This document shows positions 1-8,669 of a DNA stretch of 64,000 nucleotides, in pieces. The translations under genes and the position numbers were made by a program. Where the stretch lies: contig NZ_BLJO01000012.1 of the NCBI RefSeq assembly GCF_009932555.1, positions 62,001 through 126,000 on the forward strand, written 5' to 3'. Under the pieces are notes generated by a model. That model saw only the letters and a list, made by a program, of their open reading frames with translations. It searched no databases and was not told the DNA's origin. Source of the stretch: Steroidobacter agaridevorans. Its GTDB lineage: Bacteria; Pseudomonadota; Gammaproteobacteria; Steroidobacterales; Steroidobacteraceae. The stretch's first letter is position 1, and the number at the start of each line of letters is the position of its first letter.

Positions 1-1445
1 TGGGCATTGCCATTGCCTCGGGCGTGCCGGCCGAGAAAGGCCTGATCACCGGCATCATCGGCGGCATCATCGTCGGTGCGCTTGCGGGCTCGCCGCTGCA
101 AGTCAGCGGTCCGGCGGCGGGCCTCGCCGTCATTGTGTTCGAGCTGGTCCGCCAGTACGGCATCGCCGCTCTCGGTCCGATGTTGCTGCTCGCGGGCGGA
201 TTTCAGTTCATCGCGGGCGCCGCGAAGCTGGGTGGATGGTTTCGCGCCATATCGCCGGCCGTCGTGCACGGCATGCTGGCGGGCATCGGCATTCTGATCT
301 TCATCGGTCAGTTCCATGTGTTGTTCGGCGATCTGCCCAGGCCGAGCGGCGTGGAGAATCTGCTGGCCATTCCGGTCTCGCTGTTCCGCCTGTTCACCGA
401 AGCGCACTCCACGGTCAGCGCCTTTGCCGCCGGCCTCATCACGATCGTGTCCATGTTGGCTTGGGAACGCTTCAGGCCTTCGACTCTGCGTCTGATTCCT
501 GGCGCGCTGGTCGGCGTGACGCTCGCAACGTTGGCTGCGTACTTCCTGCAGCTCGAGCTCACGCGCGTCGATGTTCCTGAATCCATCTTCGCCAGCCTGG
601 CCTGGCCGGTGCTGGCCGATGTCACCGGCTTGTTGAGCCCGCAGTTCATCGCGACCGCGCTGGCCGTCGCATTCATCGCCAGCGCCGAAACGCTGATCTC
701 CGCTGCCGCGGTGGATCGTATGCACGATGGTGTGCGCACCGACTACAACAAAGAGCTGCGTGCGCAGGGCATTGGCAACTTTCTGTGCGGAGCCGTCGGC
801 GCCTTGCCGATGACCGGCGTCATCGTGCGCAGCTCGGCGAACATCCAGGCCGGCGCGATGACTCGTGCGTCCGCCATCCTGCATGGCGTGTGGATCCTCG
901 CGTTCGTGATGGGGCTGCCCTGGTTGCTGCGTGAGATCCCGATGGCTGCGCTCGCCGGCGTGCTGGTCGTGACCGGCTGGCGCCTGGTGAGCGTGGATCA
1001 TGTGAAGCACCTCTACCATCACTACGGCGTGATGCCGGCGCTGATCTGGGCGAGCACGCTGTTCATGGTGGTCACCACCGATCTGTTGACGGGCGTGCTG
1101 ACCGGCCTGGTGCTGTCGCTGCTCGAGCTCATGCCTCATCTGCGCGATCTGAAACTCGATGTCACTGTCGAGCAAAAGGACGCGCACATCGAGCTGCAGT
1201 TTCGCGGCCGCGCGACGTTCCTGAGCCTGCCGCGGCTCACCAAGATTCTCGACGAGCTGCCGAACGGCGGTCACATCCGTCTGAATCTCGCGGCGCTGAC
1301 GGTACTGGATCACACCTGCGCGGAAGTGCTTGCCGACTGGATTCAGCGCAGCCGCAAAGCCGGCACGCGCGTGGAGCTGGTAGGCACGAACGAAATGCAT
1401 GCCAGCAATCCTCATCGCCGCCTCGCCGAGGCCGCGAGCCTGTGA
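1..1445 (+). CDS. SulP-family inorganic anion transporter with STAS domain, 5' end outside window
   Basis: This is an inner-membrane SulP (SLC26-like) transporter, a family that moves sulfate, bicarbonate or other anions. The reading frame is already open at base 3, and residues matching the conserved first-helix region (AIASGVPAEKG) lie upstream of the first possible start, a GTG at base 24. The gene is therefore cut by the window edge and the GTG is not the true start. Many hydrophobic helices follow. The last 80 or so residues form a cytoplasmic STAS domain (FRGRATFLSLPRLTKIL, then LTVLDHTCAEVL). The substrate cannot be told from sequence. A sulfate-binding protein gene lies far away near 51000 and need not be related. 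Confidence 0.9.
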   Translation, partial: GIAIASGVPAEKGLITGIIGGIIVGALAGSPLQVSGPAAGLAVIVFELVRQYGIAALGPMLLLAGGFQFIAGAAKLGGWFRAISPAVVHGMLAGIGILIFIGQFHVLFGDLPRPSGVENLLAIPVSLFRLFTEAHSTVSAFAAGLITIVSMLAWERFRPSTLRLIPGALVGVTLATLAAYFLQLELTRVDVPESIFASLAWPVLADVTGLLSPQFIATALAVAFIASAETLISAAAVDRMHDGVRTDYNKELRAQGIGNFLCGAVGALPMTGVIVRSSANIQAGAMTRASAILHGVWILAFVMGLPWLLREIPMAALAGVLVVTGWRLVSVDHVKHLYHHYGVMPALIWASTLFMVVTTDLLTGVLTGLVLSLLELMPHLRDLKLDVTVEQKDAHIELQFRGRATFLSLPRLTKILDELPNGGHIRLNLAALTVLDHTCAEVLADWIQRSRKAGTRVELVGTNEMHASNPHRRLAEAASL

Positions 1446-1480
1446 GGCAGCCCATGCCAGCAATTTCAGAGGAGAAGACC

Positions 1481-1750
1481 ATGAAGACGATTCGTTCTCT
1501 CTCAGCGGCTCTGGCCCTTGCGGGTCTGTTCGGTGTGGCTGGCGTGGGCGCCGCCGACGCGAACGAGAGCGCGCCGGCGAATGCCAACTGCCGGCAAGAA
1601 ACCAAGCGCGTCGCGGTGTGGCCGCGAACCGCGCCGAAAGCGCCGGCCATGGCGCGTTTCGAAGATCGCCAGGTGACGGTGTGCGATTCCAAAGCTGCAG
1701 CGAAGCGCCCGGCCGATGAGCAGTTGCAGGCGAAGGACGACGGCAATTAA
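1481..1750 (+). CDS. Small secreted protein of unknown function (89 aa)
   Basis: I do not recognise a family. The ATG at 1481 is preceded by GGAGA at a good distance, so I prefer it to the upstream in-frame start that overlaps the end of the transporter gene. The first 25 residues form a Sec signal peptide ending near VGAADA. The mature part is about 64 residues, polar and rich in Ala and Lys, with two cysteines (NCRQE and TVCDS) that could form a disulfide in the periplasm. It starts 35 bases after the SulP gene and is followed by a lipoprotein gene in the same direction, so the three may be co-transcribed. Confidence 0.6.
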   Translation: MKTIRSLSAALALAGLFGVAGVGAADANESAPANANCRQETKRVAVWPRTAPKAPAMARFEDRQVTVCDSKAAAKRPADEQLQAKDDGN

Positions 1751-1784
1751 CCGCTCGAATTCAAACTCCGACAGGAAACAAACG

Positions 1785-2309
1785 ATGTCTATTCGATTCA
1801 TCGCGGGTGTTGCGCTTGCCGCGTCCACCTTCGGGCTGCTCGGATGCTCGAGCTTTCCCAGTACGTACGGCTTGGACGCGGGCAGCGCGTCGATGGTCCG
1901 TCAGACTTGCAACGAGATCATGGGGCTGCGCACCGGGCCTGAGTTCGAAGCATGCGGCGGCAGCCTCGCCGATACGGTGCGTTCCCTGCAGGACGCCAAT
2001 CTGACCCTGCAAGCCGATCAAGCCTGCTCGGAACAAGGGCTGGTGCGCGGCACGGCGGAACAGGCGAAATGCGTCGTGAAGTTCAGAAGGGCGGCGCAGA
2101 GCTCCGTGGTTGCGAATGCGGATGCGGCGACCGTTCCCGCCGCGGAACCCTGGCAGTCTTACTTCAGCATGAGCCAGTCGCAGCAGGCAGAGCGTGCAGA
2201 GCTTTCCTGCGCGCAGATCGGATTGCATCCGGCCACCAGCGGCTTCTGGGGCTGCGTGAGCGACTTGAGACACTCGATCGTGAACATTCGACCCGACACC
2301 ATGCCGTAA
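1785..2309 (+). CDS. Putative lipoprotein of unknown function (174 aa)
   Basis: The protein begins with a type II signal peptide whose lipobox LLGC places the lipidated cysteine near residue 21, so it should be anchored in a membrane facing the periplasm. I chose the ATG at 1785 because AGGAAA sits just upstream and the signal peptide then starts correctly; an upstream start would add a meaningless leader overlapping the preceding gene. The mature part holds several spaced cysteines (QTCNEI, EACGG, QACSEQ, AKCVV, LSCAQ, WGCVSD), suggesting disulfides in a small helical fold. No family is recognised. Confidence 0.65.
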   Translation: MSIRFIAGVALAASTFGLLGCSSFPSTYGLDAGSASMVRQTCNEIMGLRTGPEFEACGGSLADTVRSLQDANLTLQADQACSEQGLVRGTAEQAKCVVKFRRAAQSSVVANADAATVPAAEPWQSYFSMSQSQQAERAELSCAQIGLHPATSGFWGCVSDLRHSIVNIRPDTMP

Positions 2310-2419
2310 ATCGCAGGACGGAGCGCCGCCGCCGTACACGTCAGAGCCCGGCTCGCGCGACACCGTCGCTACGCGTTATATTGCCATCGATATAGCGTGA
2401 ATCGAGGGCGTGCGAGAAA

Positions 2420-3802
2420 ATGAATCGTGTGGCGGCGGCGGTGCTCCTGGTTGGTTGGTCAGTCGTGGCGAGCGCGGCGCAGGACGCAAAGCCCTGGCGG
2501 CTCGATTCGGCGCTCGACTCGCCGGAGCTGTTCAGCCTCGGCGGGTCGTATCGGGTTCGATACGAGACGCTGAATCATCCCTATCGCGCCGGTGCCACCG
2601 GCTCGGACGAAATTCTCGTCGGCCGCTTCCTGCTGAATGCCCGGATTACGCTGCAGAACTTCTACGTGAATCTCGAGCTGGAAGATGCGCGTCAGCAGCT
2701 CGCCGATTCCGGCACCGCGTTGGGCACGGACTCCGTCAATACTCTCGAACCGCTGCAGGTGCTGGCCGGCATGCGCTTCGACAACGCGTTTGCGCGCGGC
2801 GCCCGGCTGGATGTGAGTGCAGGCCGGATGACCATCGACGTTGGCGCCCGTCGCCTGGTGTCGCGTAACAACTTCCGGAACACCATCAATGCGTATACCG
2901 GCGTGCACGCTCTTTGGAAGAGCGCCGGCGGTTTCGAAACGCGTGTCTTTTACGTCGAACCGGTGCAACGCAAGCCGTCCGATCTCGCTTCTTTGCTGGA
3001 CAACGAACAGGAGCTCGATTCGGAAAGCTCGGATGTATCGCTCTGGGGAGTTTTCGGCGCGGCTCCTGAGTTGTTTGGCAACGTGCCGGCCGAGGCTTAT
3101 TTTTACGGCTTGCGAACGCGCGATCACGCCGGCATACCGGCGGCGGACCGTGACATCTACACGCCGGGCTTCCGCTTGTATAGAACGCCGGCCCCGCGGT
3201 CCTGGGACTTCGAGACCGAAGCTGCTTATCAGTTCGGCACTTCCCGCCTGACCGCCGCGGCTATGGACACGAGGGATTTGCAGCATCGCGCCGGCTTTTT
3301 CCATGGCGAGATCGGCTACACGTTGAATGGCAGAATCTCGCCGCGACTGGAGCTTTCCTACGATTACGCGAGCGGCGACGACGATCCCACCGACATCGAA
3401 AACAATCGCTTCGACACGCTCTATGGCTCCCGACGCTTCGATTTCGGACCGACCGGCATCTACGGTGCGTTCGCGCGAAGCAATATCAACTCGCCGGGCT
3501 TGCGCTTCGAAGCCAAGCCGCAGCGGACATTGAGCACAATGGTCGGTTATCGCGCGGTGTGGCTGGCGAGCGCTCGCGACCAGTACACCACGGCACGGCT
3601 CCAGGACCGCACCGGTAATTCTGGTGACTTTGTCGGTCATCAGCTCGAGGCGCAGGTTCAATACAACTTGCTGCCGGGGAACGTGGTGCTGGAATTCGGC
3701 GGCGCCTACCTGGCGCACGGCGACTTCCTCGAAGCTGCGCCGAATGCGCCGAACGAAGGCGACACGACTTACATCTATGCCTCGGCGATGGCCACTTTCT
3801 GA
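2420..3802 (+). CDS. Alginate-export-type outer-membrane porin
   Basis: This 460-residue protein has a signal peptide (cleavage near ASAAQ), then a strand-rich body typical of the AlgE-like alginate export family of 18-stranded outer-membrane barrels. Supporting features are the N-terminal SYRVRYETLNHPYR and FLLNARITLQNFYVNLELED, the repeated alternating aromatic strands, and a C-terminal strand ending YIYASAMATF with phenylalanine last, the usual signal for barrel assembly. Members are often orphan porins of unknown solute rather than true alginate exporters. No alginate biosynthesis genes are nearby, so the substrate is open. It converges on the GFA gene with only three bases between stop codons. 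Confidence 0.8.
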   Translation: MNRVAAAVLLVGWSVVASAAQDAKPWRLDSALDSPELFSLGGSYRVRYETLNHPYRAGATGSDEILVGRFLLNARITLQNFYVNLELEDARQQLADSGTALGTDSVNTLEPLQVLAGMRFDNAFARGARLDVSAGRMTIDVGARRLVSRNNFRNTINAYTGVHALWKSAGGFETRVFYVEPVQRKPSDLASLLDNEQELDSESSDVSLWGVFGAAPELFGNVPAEAYFYGLRTRDHAGIPAADRDIYTPGFRLYRTPAPRSWDFETEAAYQFGTSRLTAAAMDTRDLQHRAGFFHGEIGYTLNGRISPRLELSYDYASGDDDPTDIENNRFDTLYGSRRFDFGPTGIYGAFARSNINSPGLRFEAKPQRTLSTMVGYRAVWLASARDQYTTARLQDRTGNSGDFVGHQLEAQVQYNLLPGNVVLEFGGAYLAHGDFLEAAPNAPNEGDTTYIYASAMATF

Positions 3803-3805
3803 GCG

Positions 3806-4153
3806 TTAGAAAGATTTGCCGTCCACCGGCTTGCGCTTGATGCCCGCCAGGTCGAGGTCTTCCAGGCAGCGCACATTGATGGCGGCCATCTTGCCGCCCT
3901 TGGGATTGGCGCCGATCCCGAACGGCGCGCAGCCGCAGCGCTTGCAGAAGTGGTGCTGGATGACGTGCTTGTTGAAGGTATAGGCGCCCAGGTTCGACGC
4001 ACCCTTGTTGAGCTGCAACTGCTCGTGCGGGATGAACGTCAGCAGATAACCCTTGCGACTGCAGTGGGAGCAGTTGCATTCCATCACTTCATCGAAGCTG
4101 GCTTCGAACTCGAACGCGATGTCGCCGCAATGGCAGCTGCCGGTGTATTTCAC
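3806..4153 (-). CDS. GFA-family zinc-binding protein
   Basis: This is a 115-residue protein of the GFA (glutathione-dependent formaldehyde-activating) fold, a small cytoplasmic zinc-binding family. The ligand pattern is clear: GSCHCGD near residue 8, ECNCSHCSRKG around residues 26-34, and HFCKRCGCAPFG near residues 70-75. Most members have no proven formaldehyde role, so the name describes the fold only. Translation starts at a GTG preceded by AGGGAG seven bases upstream. It lies 12 bases after the NIPSNAP gene on the same strand, so the two are probably co-transcribed. Confidence 0.82.
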   Translation of the reverse strand: MKYTGSCHCGDIAFEFEASFDEVMECNCSHCSRKGYLLTFIPHEQLQLNKGASNLGAYTFNKHVIQHHFCKRCGCAPFGIGANPKGGKMAAINVRCLEDLDLAGIKRKPVDGKSF

Positions 4154-4165
4154 GATGTCGCTCCC

Positions 4166-4600
4166 TTATTGAAAGACCTGGGTCGGAGAGTAGTCCTGTA
4201 CTGTCAGCACGCGGTCTTCGATGTTGCCGACCAGCTGACCGTGCTGTGCGGCGGTCCGCTTCTTGATCGCGGCCCATTCCTGGTCGGCCATGAATTTTGC
4301 CCAGCGATCGGTCAGAGTCGCCCGATCCGGCCACTGTAACAAGTAAACGAATTCGGTGCGGCCCTCGTGCCGGGTTTCCCATTGCGCAACGATCTTGAAG
4401 TCGTACTTCGCCATGATGCGCATGGCGTGATCGCGGAAGCGTTCGTGGAACGCTTGTTTGTTGTTGTCGAAGATCTCGTAGATGCGCAGCTGATGAACTG
4501 CTGGTTGCTGCTCGGACGCCGCTGCCAGCTGCGGGACATTTGCAAATACGAGTGCCGCGGCAAATGTCAGGGCGGTGCGTCGCAGGAATTCCATCGCCAT
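4166..4600 (-). CDS. Secreted NIPSNAP-family protein
   Basis: A signal peptide of about 28 residues (cleavage near LAAAS) leads into one NIPSNAP-type domain of the dimeric alpha-beta-barrel fold: HQLRIYEIFDNNKQAFHERF, then DFKIVAQWETRHEGRTEFVY and LLQWPDRATLTDRW. Three in-frame ATGs stand close together; the first directly abuts the Shine-Dalgarno AAGGAG, so I prefer the second, six bases from it. The function of periplasmic NIPSNAP proteins is not established. The gene follows the ligase gene by about 30 bases and precedes the GFA gene on the same strand, so it may share the repair operon's transcript without sharing its role. Confidence 0.8.
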   Translation of the reverse strand: MAMEFLRRTALTFAAALVFANVPQLAAASEQQPAVHQLRIYEIFDNNKQAFHERFRDHAMRIMAKYDFKIVAQWETRHEGRTEFVYLLQWPDRATLTDRWAKFMADQEWAAIKKRTAAQHGQLVGNIEDRVLTVQDYSPTQVFQ

Positions 4601-4629
4601 TGCCATCTCCTTGTGTGAGGACGCGAATG

Positions 4630-6252
4630 TTAGCTGCTTCGGCGGACTTCGTCAGGCGCTTGCATGAGCATGGCTTGCAGATTCGCGAGCGTGTCTGCTT
4701 CGCTGGCGGGTTTGTCGGCGCGCCAGCGCAGGATTCTTGGAAAGCGCAGCGCGATGCCGGACTTGTGACGAGCCGACGCGGCGATGCCTTCATAGGCCAG
4801 TTCGAAAACCTGGCTGGGCTCCACCGAGCGCACGGGACCGAATTTCTCCAGCGTGTGCGCACGAATCCAGCGATCGAGCTGCTCGACCTCCGGATTGCTC
4901 AGGCCGGAATAGGCCTTGGCGACCGGCACGAGCTCTTGCTCGCGCCACACGCCGAACGTGTAGTCCGTGTATAGATTCGAGCGCCGGCCTTGGCCGGGTT
5001 GGGCGTAGATCATGACTGCGTCGAATGAGTGCGGCTCGATCTTCCATTTCCACCACGCGCCACGTTGGCGGCCGGTGCCGTAGCTCGAATCGAGCGCCTT
5101 CAGCATCAAGCCTTCGACATTGCGTTGTCGGGAGTCGGCGCGCGCGCCTGCAAGCTCGTCCCAGGTCGAGCCAATCACCAAGGGTGAGATTTGAAGGAGC
5201 GGCGATGCGTCTGCCAGCAACTTTTCCAGATGAGCACGACGTTCTCGCAAAGGCGCCGCGCGCAGATCCTGACCCTCCAGCTCGAGCAAGTCGTAGGCGA
5301 GAAACTGCACCGGCACGGTGGCCAGAATCGCGGCAGTGAGCTTCTTGCGGCCGATGCGCTGTTGTAACAACGCGAAGGGCTGAATGCTTCCGTCCTTCCA
5401 GGCGACGACTTCACCATCCAGCACGATGCCATCCGGTAGGCGGGCCGCCGCGTCGACGATTTCGGGAAAACGTTCGGTGATGCGTTCCTCGCCGCGCGAC
5501 CATAGGTGACATTCGCCCGCGCGCCGGATGAGCTGGCCGCGAATGCCATCCCATTTCCATTCGGCCTGCCACGCTTCGCGGTCGCCGAGCTGACTCGGCT
5601 CGCCTTCGAGCGGCGACGCCAGAAAGAAGGGATAAGGAACGGCTGGATCGGTCCGGGGGCTCTCGGCTGCATGCAGCCCTTGCCAGAAAAGCGCGCCCGG
5701 TTGCCATTCTCCCATGAGCCGGCCCGCGAGCTCGGTGCGCTCGATGCCGGTGACCTCGGCGAGCGCTCGTGTCACCAGCAGTTGCGATACGCCGACGCGC
5801 AACTCGCCGGTGAGCAGCTTGTTCAACAGGAAACATTGTCGATACGGCAGCTGGCGCCACCAGCCGGTGATGGACTGGCGCTGAATGTCGTCGTCCGCGT
5901 CACGCAATGGGAGCAGGCGATCTTCGATCCAGTCGGCGAGCGGAAGGTCGTCTGCGGTGGCTTCGCTGTGCGCCGTTCCGGCTGTAAGCAGCGCGATCGT
6001 TTCGGCTAGGTCGCCGACGGAAGCGTAGGCTTCATCGATCAACCATTCGGGCAGCGCGGCTTCGTCGATCAACCAGCGTTTCAACAAAGCCGGGCCGATG
6101 AAACGTTTGAGGCGGCGGCCAGATAATATGTACGTGGCCCATGCGGCGTCGGCCGGCGGCGCTTCGCGAAAATAGCGTGACATGGCCGCGACCTTGAGAT
6201 TGGTCGACTGCGTCGTGTCGAGCTCTTCGTAGAGTGCGGCGAAGGCTCTCAT
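4630..6252 (-). CDS. ATP-dependent DNA ligase, ligase-associated DNA damage response type
   Basis: This 540-residue ATP-dependent ligase seals DNA nicks. Residues 1-200 form the DNA-binding domain of LigB/Lig1-like enzymes. The adenylation motif EWKWDGIRG places the catalytic lysine at residue 233. Later nucleotidyltransferase motifs (VLDGEVVAW, NVEGLMLKALDSSYGTG and WWKWK) are present, and an OB-fold follows (FDAVMIYAQPGQGRRSNLYTD as its start). It belongs to the bacterial ligases encoded beside a metallo-beta-lactamase exonuclease. Here its ATG overlaps the stop of that exonuclease gene by four bases, showing translational coupling. The helicase and PdeM endonuclease partners common in such clusters are not in this window. 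Confidence 0.93.
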   Translation of the reverse strand: MRAFAALYEELDTTQSTNLKVAAMSRYFREAPPADAAWATYILSGRRLKRFIGPALLKRWLIDEAALPEWLIDEAYASVGDLAETIALLTAGTAHSEATADDLPLADWIEDRLLPLRDADDDIQRQSITGWWRQLPYRQCFLLNKLLTGELRVGVSQLLVTRALAEVTGIERTELAGRLMGEWQPGALFWQGLHAAESPRTDPAVPYPFFLASPLEGEPSQLGDREAWQAEWKWDGIRGQLIRRAGECHLWSRGEERITERFPEIVDAAARLPDGIVLDGEVVAWKDGSIQPFALLQQRIGRKKLTAAILATVPVQFLAYDLLELEGQDLRAAPLRERRAHLEKLLADASPLLQISPLVIGSTWDELAGARADSRQRNVEGLMLKALDSSYGTGRQRGAWWKWKIEPHSFDAVMIYAQPGQGRRSNLYTDYTFGVWREQELVPVAKAYSGLSNPEVEQLDRWIRAHTLEKFGPVRSVEPSQVFELAYEGIAASARHKSGIALRFPRILRWRADKPASEADTLANLQAMLMQAPDEVRRSS

Positions 6253-7256
6253 TGCTGCTCCTCATCGCCGTACGCCGTTTCGAGCGCACTGGCGGAGATG
6301 CCCAGCTCGTTCAAGTAGCGAGCGAGGGCGTCGGAGTAGCCATGAGTCAGCAGAATTCTTCGCGCGCCGGTCGCTTTGAATGTTTCGATCAGGCCAGGCC
6401 AATCAACGTGGTCTGAAAGAACGAAGCCGCGGTCATAGCCGCGTCGGCGACGATTGCCGCGCACTCGCATCCAACCGGAGCAGAAACCGCTGGAGTGATC
6501 GCCGAAGCGTCGCATCCACGGCGAGCCGGCCGCGCTCGGTGGGGCGATGATCAGTGCGCCTTTATAGTCAGTCTTGCGCTCGCCCGTGACCGGGAGGGTG
6601 GGGACCATCTCGACGCCTTGCTGTCGGTAGACCTCGGTGAGCACGTTGACCGCGCCATGCAAGTAGACCGTTTCATCGGTGAACGCCCGCAGCTCGGCCA
6701 GCACGCGCTGCGCCTTGCCGAGGGCGTAACAGAACAGCACCGACGCGAGTCCGCGTTCGCGATTGGCTCGCCACCAATGGAAAATCTCTTCGACCACTTC
6801 GACGGTCGGCTGCCATTGATACACCGGCAGCGCGAAAGTCGCTTCGCTGATGAAGACGTCGCATGCCAGCGGCTCGAACGGCGCACATGTCGGGTCGGGC
6901 TGCCGTTTGTAGTCGCCGGACACGACCCAAACCTGGCCTTCGTGCTCGATGCGCAGCTGCGCCGAGCCGAGAATGTGACCGGCAGGATGCAACGAAATTG
7001 TCGTCGATCCGAGTTGCAGCTGCTCGCCATATTTCAGCGGCATCGGATGATGGTCCGTTCCGAGGCGATGACGGGCGATAGCCACGCCGGGCTCGGCAAC
7101 GAAATAACGCGTGCTGCCATGGCGCAGATGATCGCCATGCGCGTGCGTGATGACGGCCGTGTCCACGGGCCGCCAGGGATCGATATGAAATCCCCCGGCC
7201 GGACAATAAAGGCCGTTCTCTGTCACGGTCACCAGCGGTGGCGGCATTGCGGACAT
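6249..7256 (-). CDS. Ligase-associated DNA damage response exonuclease (MBL/beta-CASP-like)
   Basis: The protein (335 residues) carries the metallo-beta-lactamase metal motif THAHGDHLRHG near residue 40, a second ligand region LHPAGHILGSAQ, and VSGDYKRQPDPT, followed by the late histidine LLTHGYSDALARYL. This matches the exonuclease family paired with ATP-dependent ligases in bacterial DNA damage clusters, distantly related to SNM1/Artemis-type nucleases. It should process DNA ends in the cytoplasm before sealing by the ligase. The gene begins 19 bases after the UdgX-fusion gene and overlaps the ligase start by four bases, so all are in one operon. Confidence 0.93.
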   Translation of the reverse strand: MSAMPPPLVTVTENGLYCPAGGFHIDPWRPVDTAVITHAHGDHLRHGSTRYFVAEPGVAIARHRLGTDHHPMPLKYGEQLQLGSTTISLHPAGHILGSAQLRIEHEGQVWVVSGDYKRQPDPTCAPFEPLACDVFISEATFALPVYQWQPTVEVVEEIFHWWRANRERGLASVLFCYALGKAQRVLAELRAFTDETVYLHGAVNVLTEVYRQQGVEMVPTLPVTGERKTDYKGALIIAPPSAAGSPWMRRFGDHSSGFCSGWMRVRGNRRRRGYDRGFVLSDHVDWPGLIETFKATGARRILLTHGYSDALARYLNELGISASALETAYGDEEQQ

Positions 7257-7275
7257 TTATAGAGCAAGCGCGCCG

Positions 7276-8667
7276 TCAGGCAGCGAGTTCCCGCGCACGA
7301 CGCAAGTCATCCACCAAGCGAGAGCGCAGCTGCCCGGCATTCGCCGGATCGGCCCGAAGGATGGCCGATGGATGATAGGTGCATACAATTTGCGCTCCGC
7401 TGGCGTGCGGGATTTGCAGCCGGCGCGCGGATTCGATCGAGTCGGTCAGGCCCGCGAGGGCGCGTAGTGCCGACGCGCCGAGGGCGACGATGATGCGAGG
7501 CTTGACCTGCGACACTTCGGCGTCGAGCCAGTGGTTGCATGCGGCCACTTCGGTCGTGGTTGGCCGCTGATGCAATCGACGCTTGCCGCGCGGCTGCCAT
7601 TTGAAATGTTTGACGGCGTTCGTGATGTATAGCTCGCCGCGTTCGAGGCCGGCGGTTGTCAGTGCGGCGTCGAGCACCCGGCCTGCGGGGCCGACGAAAG
7701 GACGGCCGCGCAGGTCTTCTTCATCGCCGGGCTGTTCGCCGACCAGCATGATGGTCGCCGACGTAGAGCCTTCGCCGGGAACGGCTTGGGTCGCGTGACG
7801 CCAGATGTCGCATCGGCGACAGGCGGAAGGTCCGCCGGAATGATCTGGTAAGTCTGCCAGTGCACGCTGCATGGCCCGAGCCTTGGCAAGCTCCATATCC
7901 GTGGCTTCGCGCTGTCGTTGGGCAAAGCTCGCCTGGCCATCTCGCAACAGCGTTTGAATCTCGACCGACTCCGGCAAGTTGCGCCAGTACCGCTGCGGCA
8001 TCTCGCGTCGCATGGCGGGTGGGTTGATGCGAGACACGTTGCAGATGTTCCGATAGTAGGTGCGCCACAAGCCTTCGTGAGCATCCGCTTTGGGCAGCGT
8101 CGCCTGGTCCGGCGTCTCGACAAACTGCAATTCGCCGTTCTGCCACAGCGCGGCGCCGTCCGGCGTCGCGATCATCCATTCCATGTTCGGAAACCGCTTG
8201 CAGAAGAACGCCACGCCCCGACGCAGGATGTCGTGACCCGGCTCGAACCAGGCGTAGTATTTCTTTTCGCCGTGCTCGTCGGCCATTTCGCGAAAGCGAA
8301 CGAACGCGTGCATCTTGTGCACTTCGCGGTTCACGGCGCTCTCCATTTGCATGGCGTGGTGTACGTCGGGATCGGCAGCGTCTTCCAGAAGGCGCGGCTG
8401 TCGCAGCGTACGCCAGGCGAGGCGATACATCAGATCCCAGCGGCCGTCGTGACGATAGCAACCGATCGCTTCGAGCAATTCGATCAGCTGTCGTGACAAT
8501 CGCAAAGATGTGGGGCCTGCCGCCGGCATGGCGGAGCCGTTGGATATCAATGGCTCGAATTGTCGGCCAACGCGCCACTCCATTTCCTCGGGCGCGATGC
8601 CGGCAGACAACAGCGGGCGCGCTACATCGCGCCATTGCGTGAATTCCTGTACGCAGGCTGAGTACAT
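7276..8667 (-). CDS. DUF4130 domain fused to UdgX-type uracil-DNA glycosylase
   Basis: I place the start at the ATG at 8667, two bases after the radical SAM stop, giving 463 residues; the frame stays open further upstream but only as antisense to that gene. Residues 1-255 match the DUF4130 (TIGR03915) putative repair domain. Residues 280-463 are a UdgX-type family-4-like uracil-DNA glycosylase: GEQPG at 310-314, the UdgX-specific loop KRRLHQRP with His366, and HPSA at 432-435. Cys283, Cys286, Cys377 and Cys429 fit the four iron-sulfur ligands. UdgX enzymes excise uracil and stay covalently bound to the abasic site through the loop histidine. The fusion and its radical SAM partner recur in bacteria, but the DUF4130 role is unknown. 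Confidence 0.93.
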   Translation of the reverse strand: MYSACVQEFTQWRDVARPLLSAGIAPEEMEWRVGRQFEPLISNGSAMPAAGPTSLRLSRQLIELLEAIGCYRHDGRWDLMYRLAWRTLRQPRLLEDAADPDVHHAMQMESAVNREVHKMHAFVRFREMADEHGEKKYYAWFEPGHDILRRGVAFFCKRFPNMEWMIATPDGAALWQNGELQFVETPDQATLPKADAHEGLWRTYYRNICNVSRINPPAMRREMPQRYWRNLPESVEIQTLLRDGQASFAQRQREATDMELAKARAMQRALADLPDHSGGPSACRRCDIWRHATQAVPGEGSTSATIMLVGEQPGDEEDLRGRPFVGPAGRVLDAALTTAGLERGELYITNAVKHFKWQPRGKRRLHQRPTTTEVAACNHWLDAEVSQVKPRIIVALGASALRALAGLTDSIESARRLQIPHASGAQIVCTYHPSAILRADPANAGQLRSRLVDDLRRARELAA

Positions 8668-8669
8668 CG

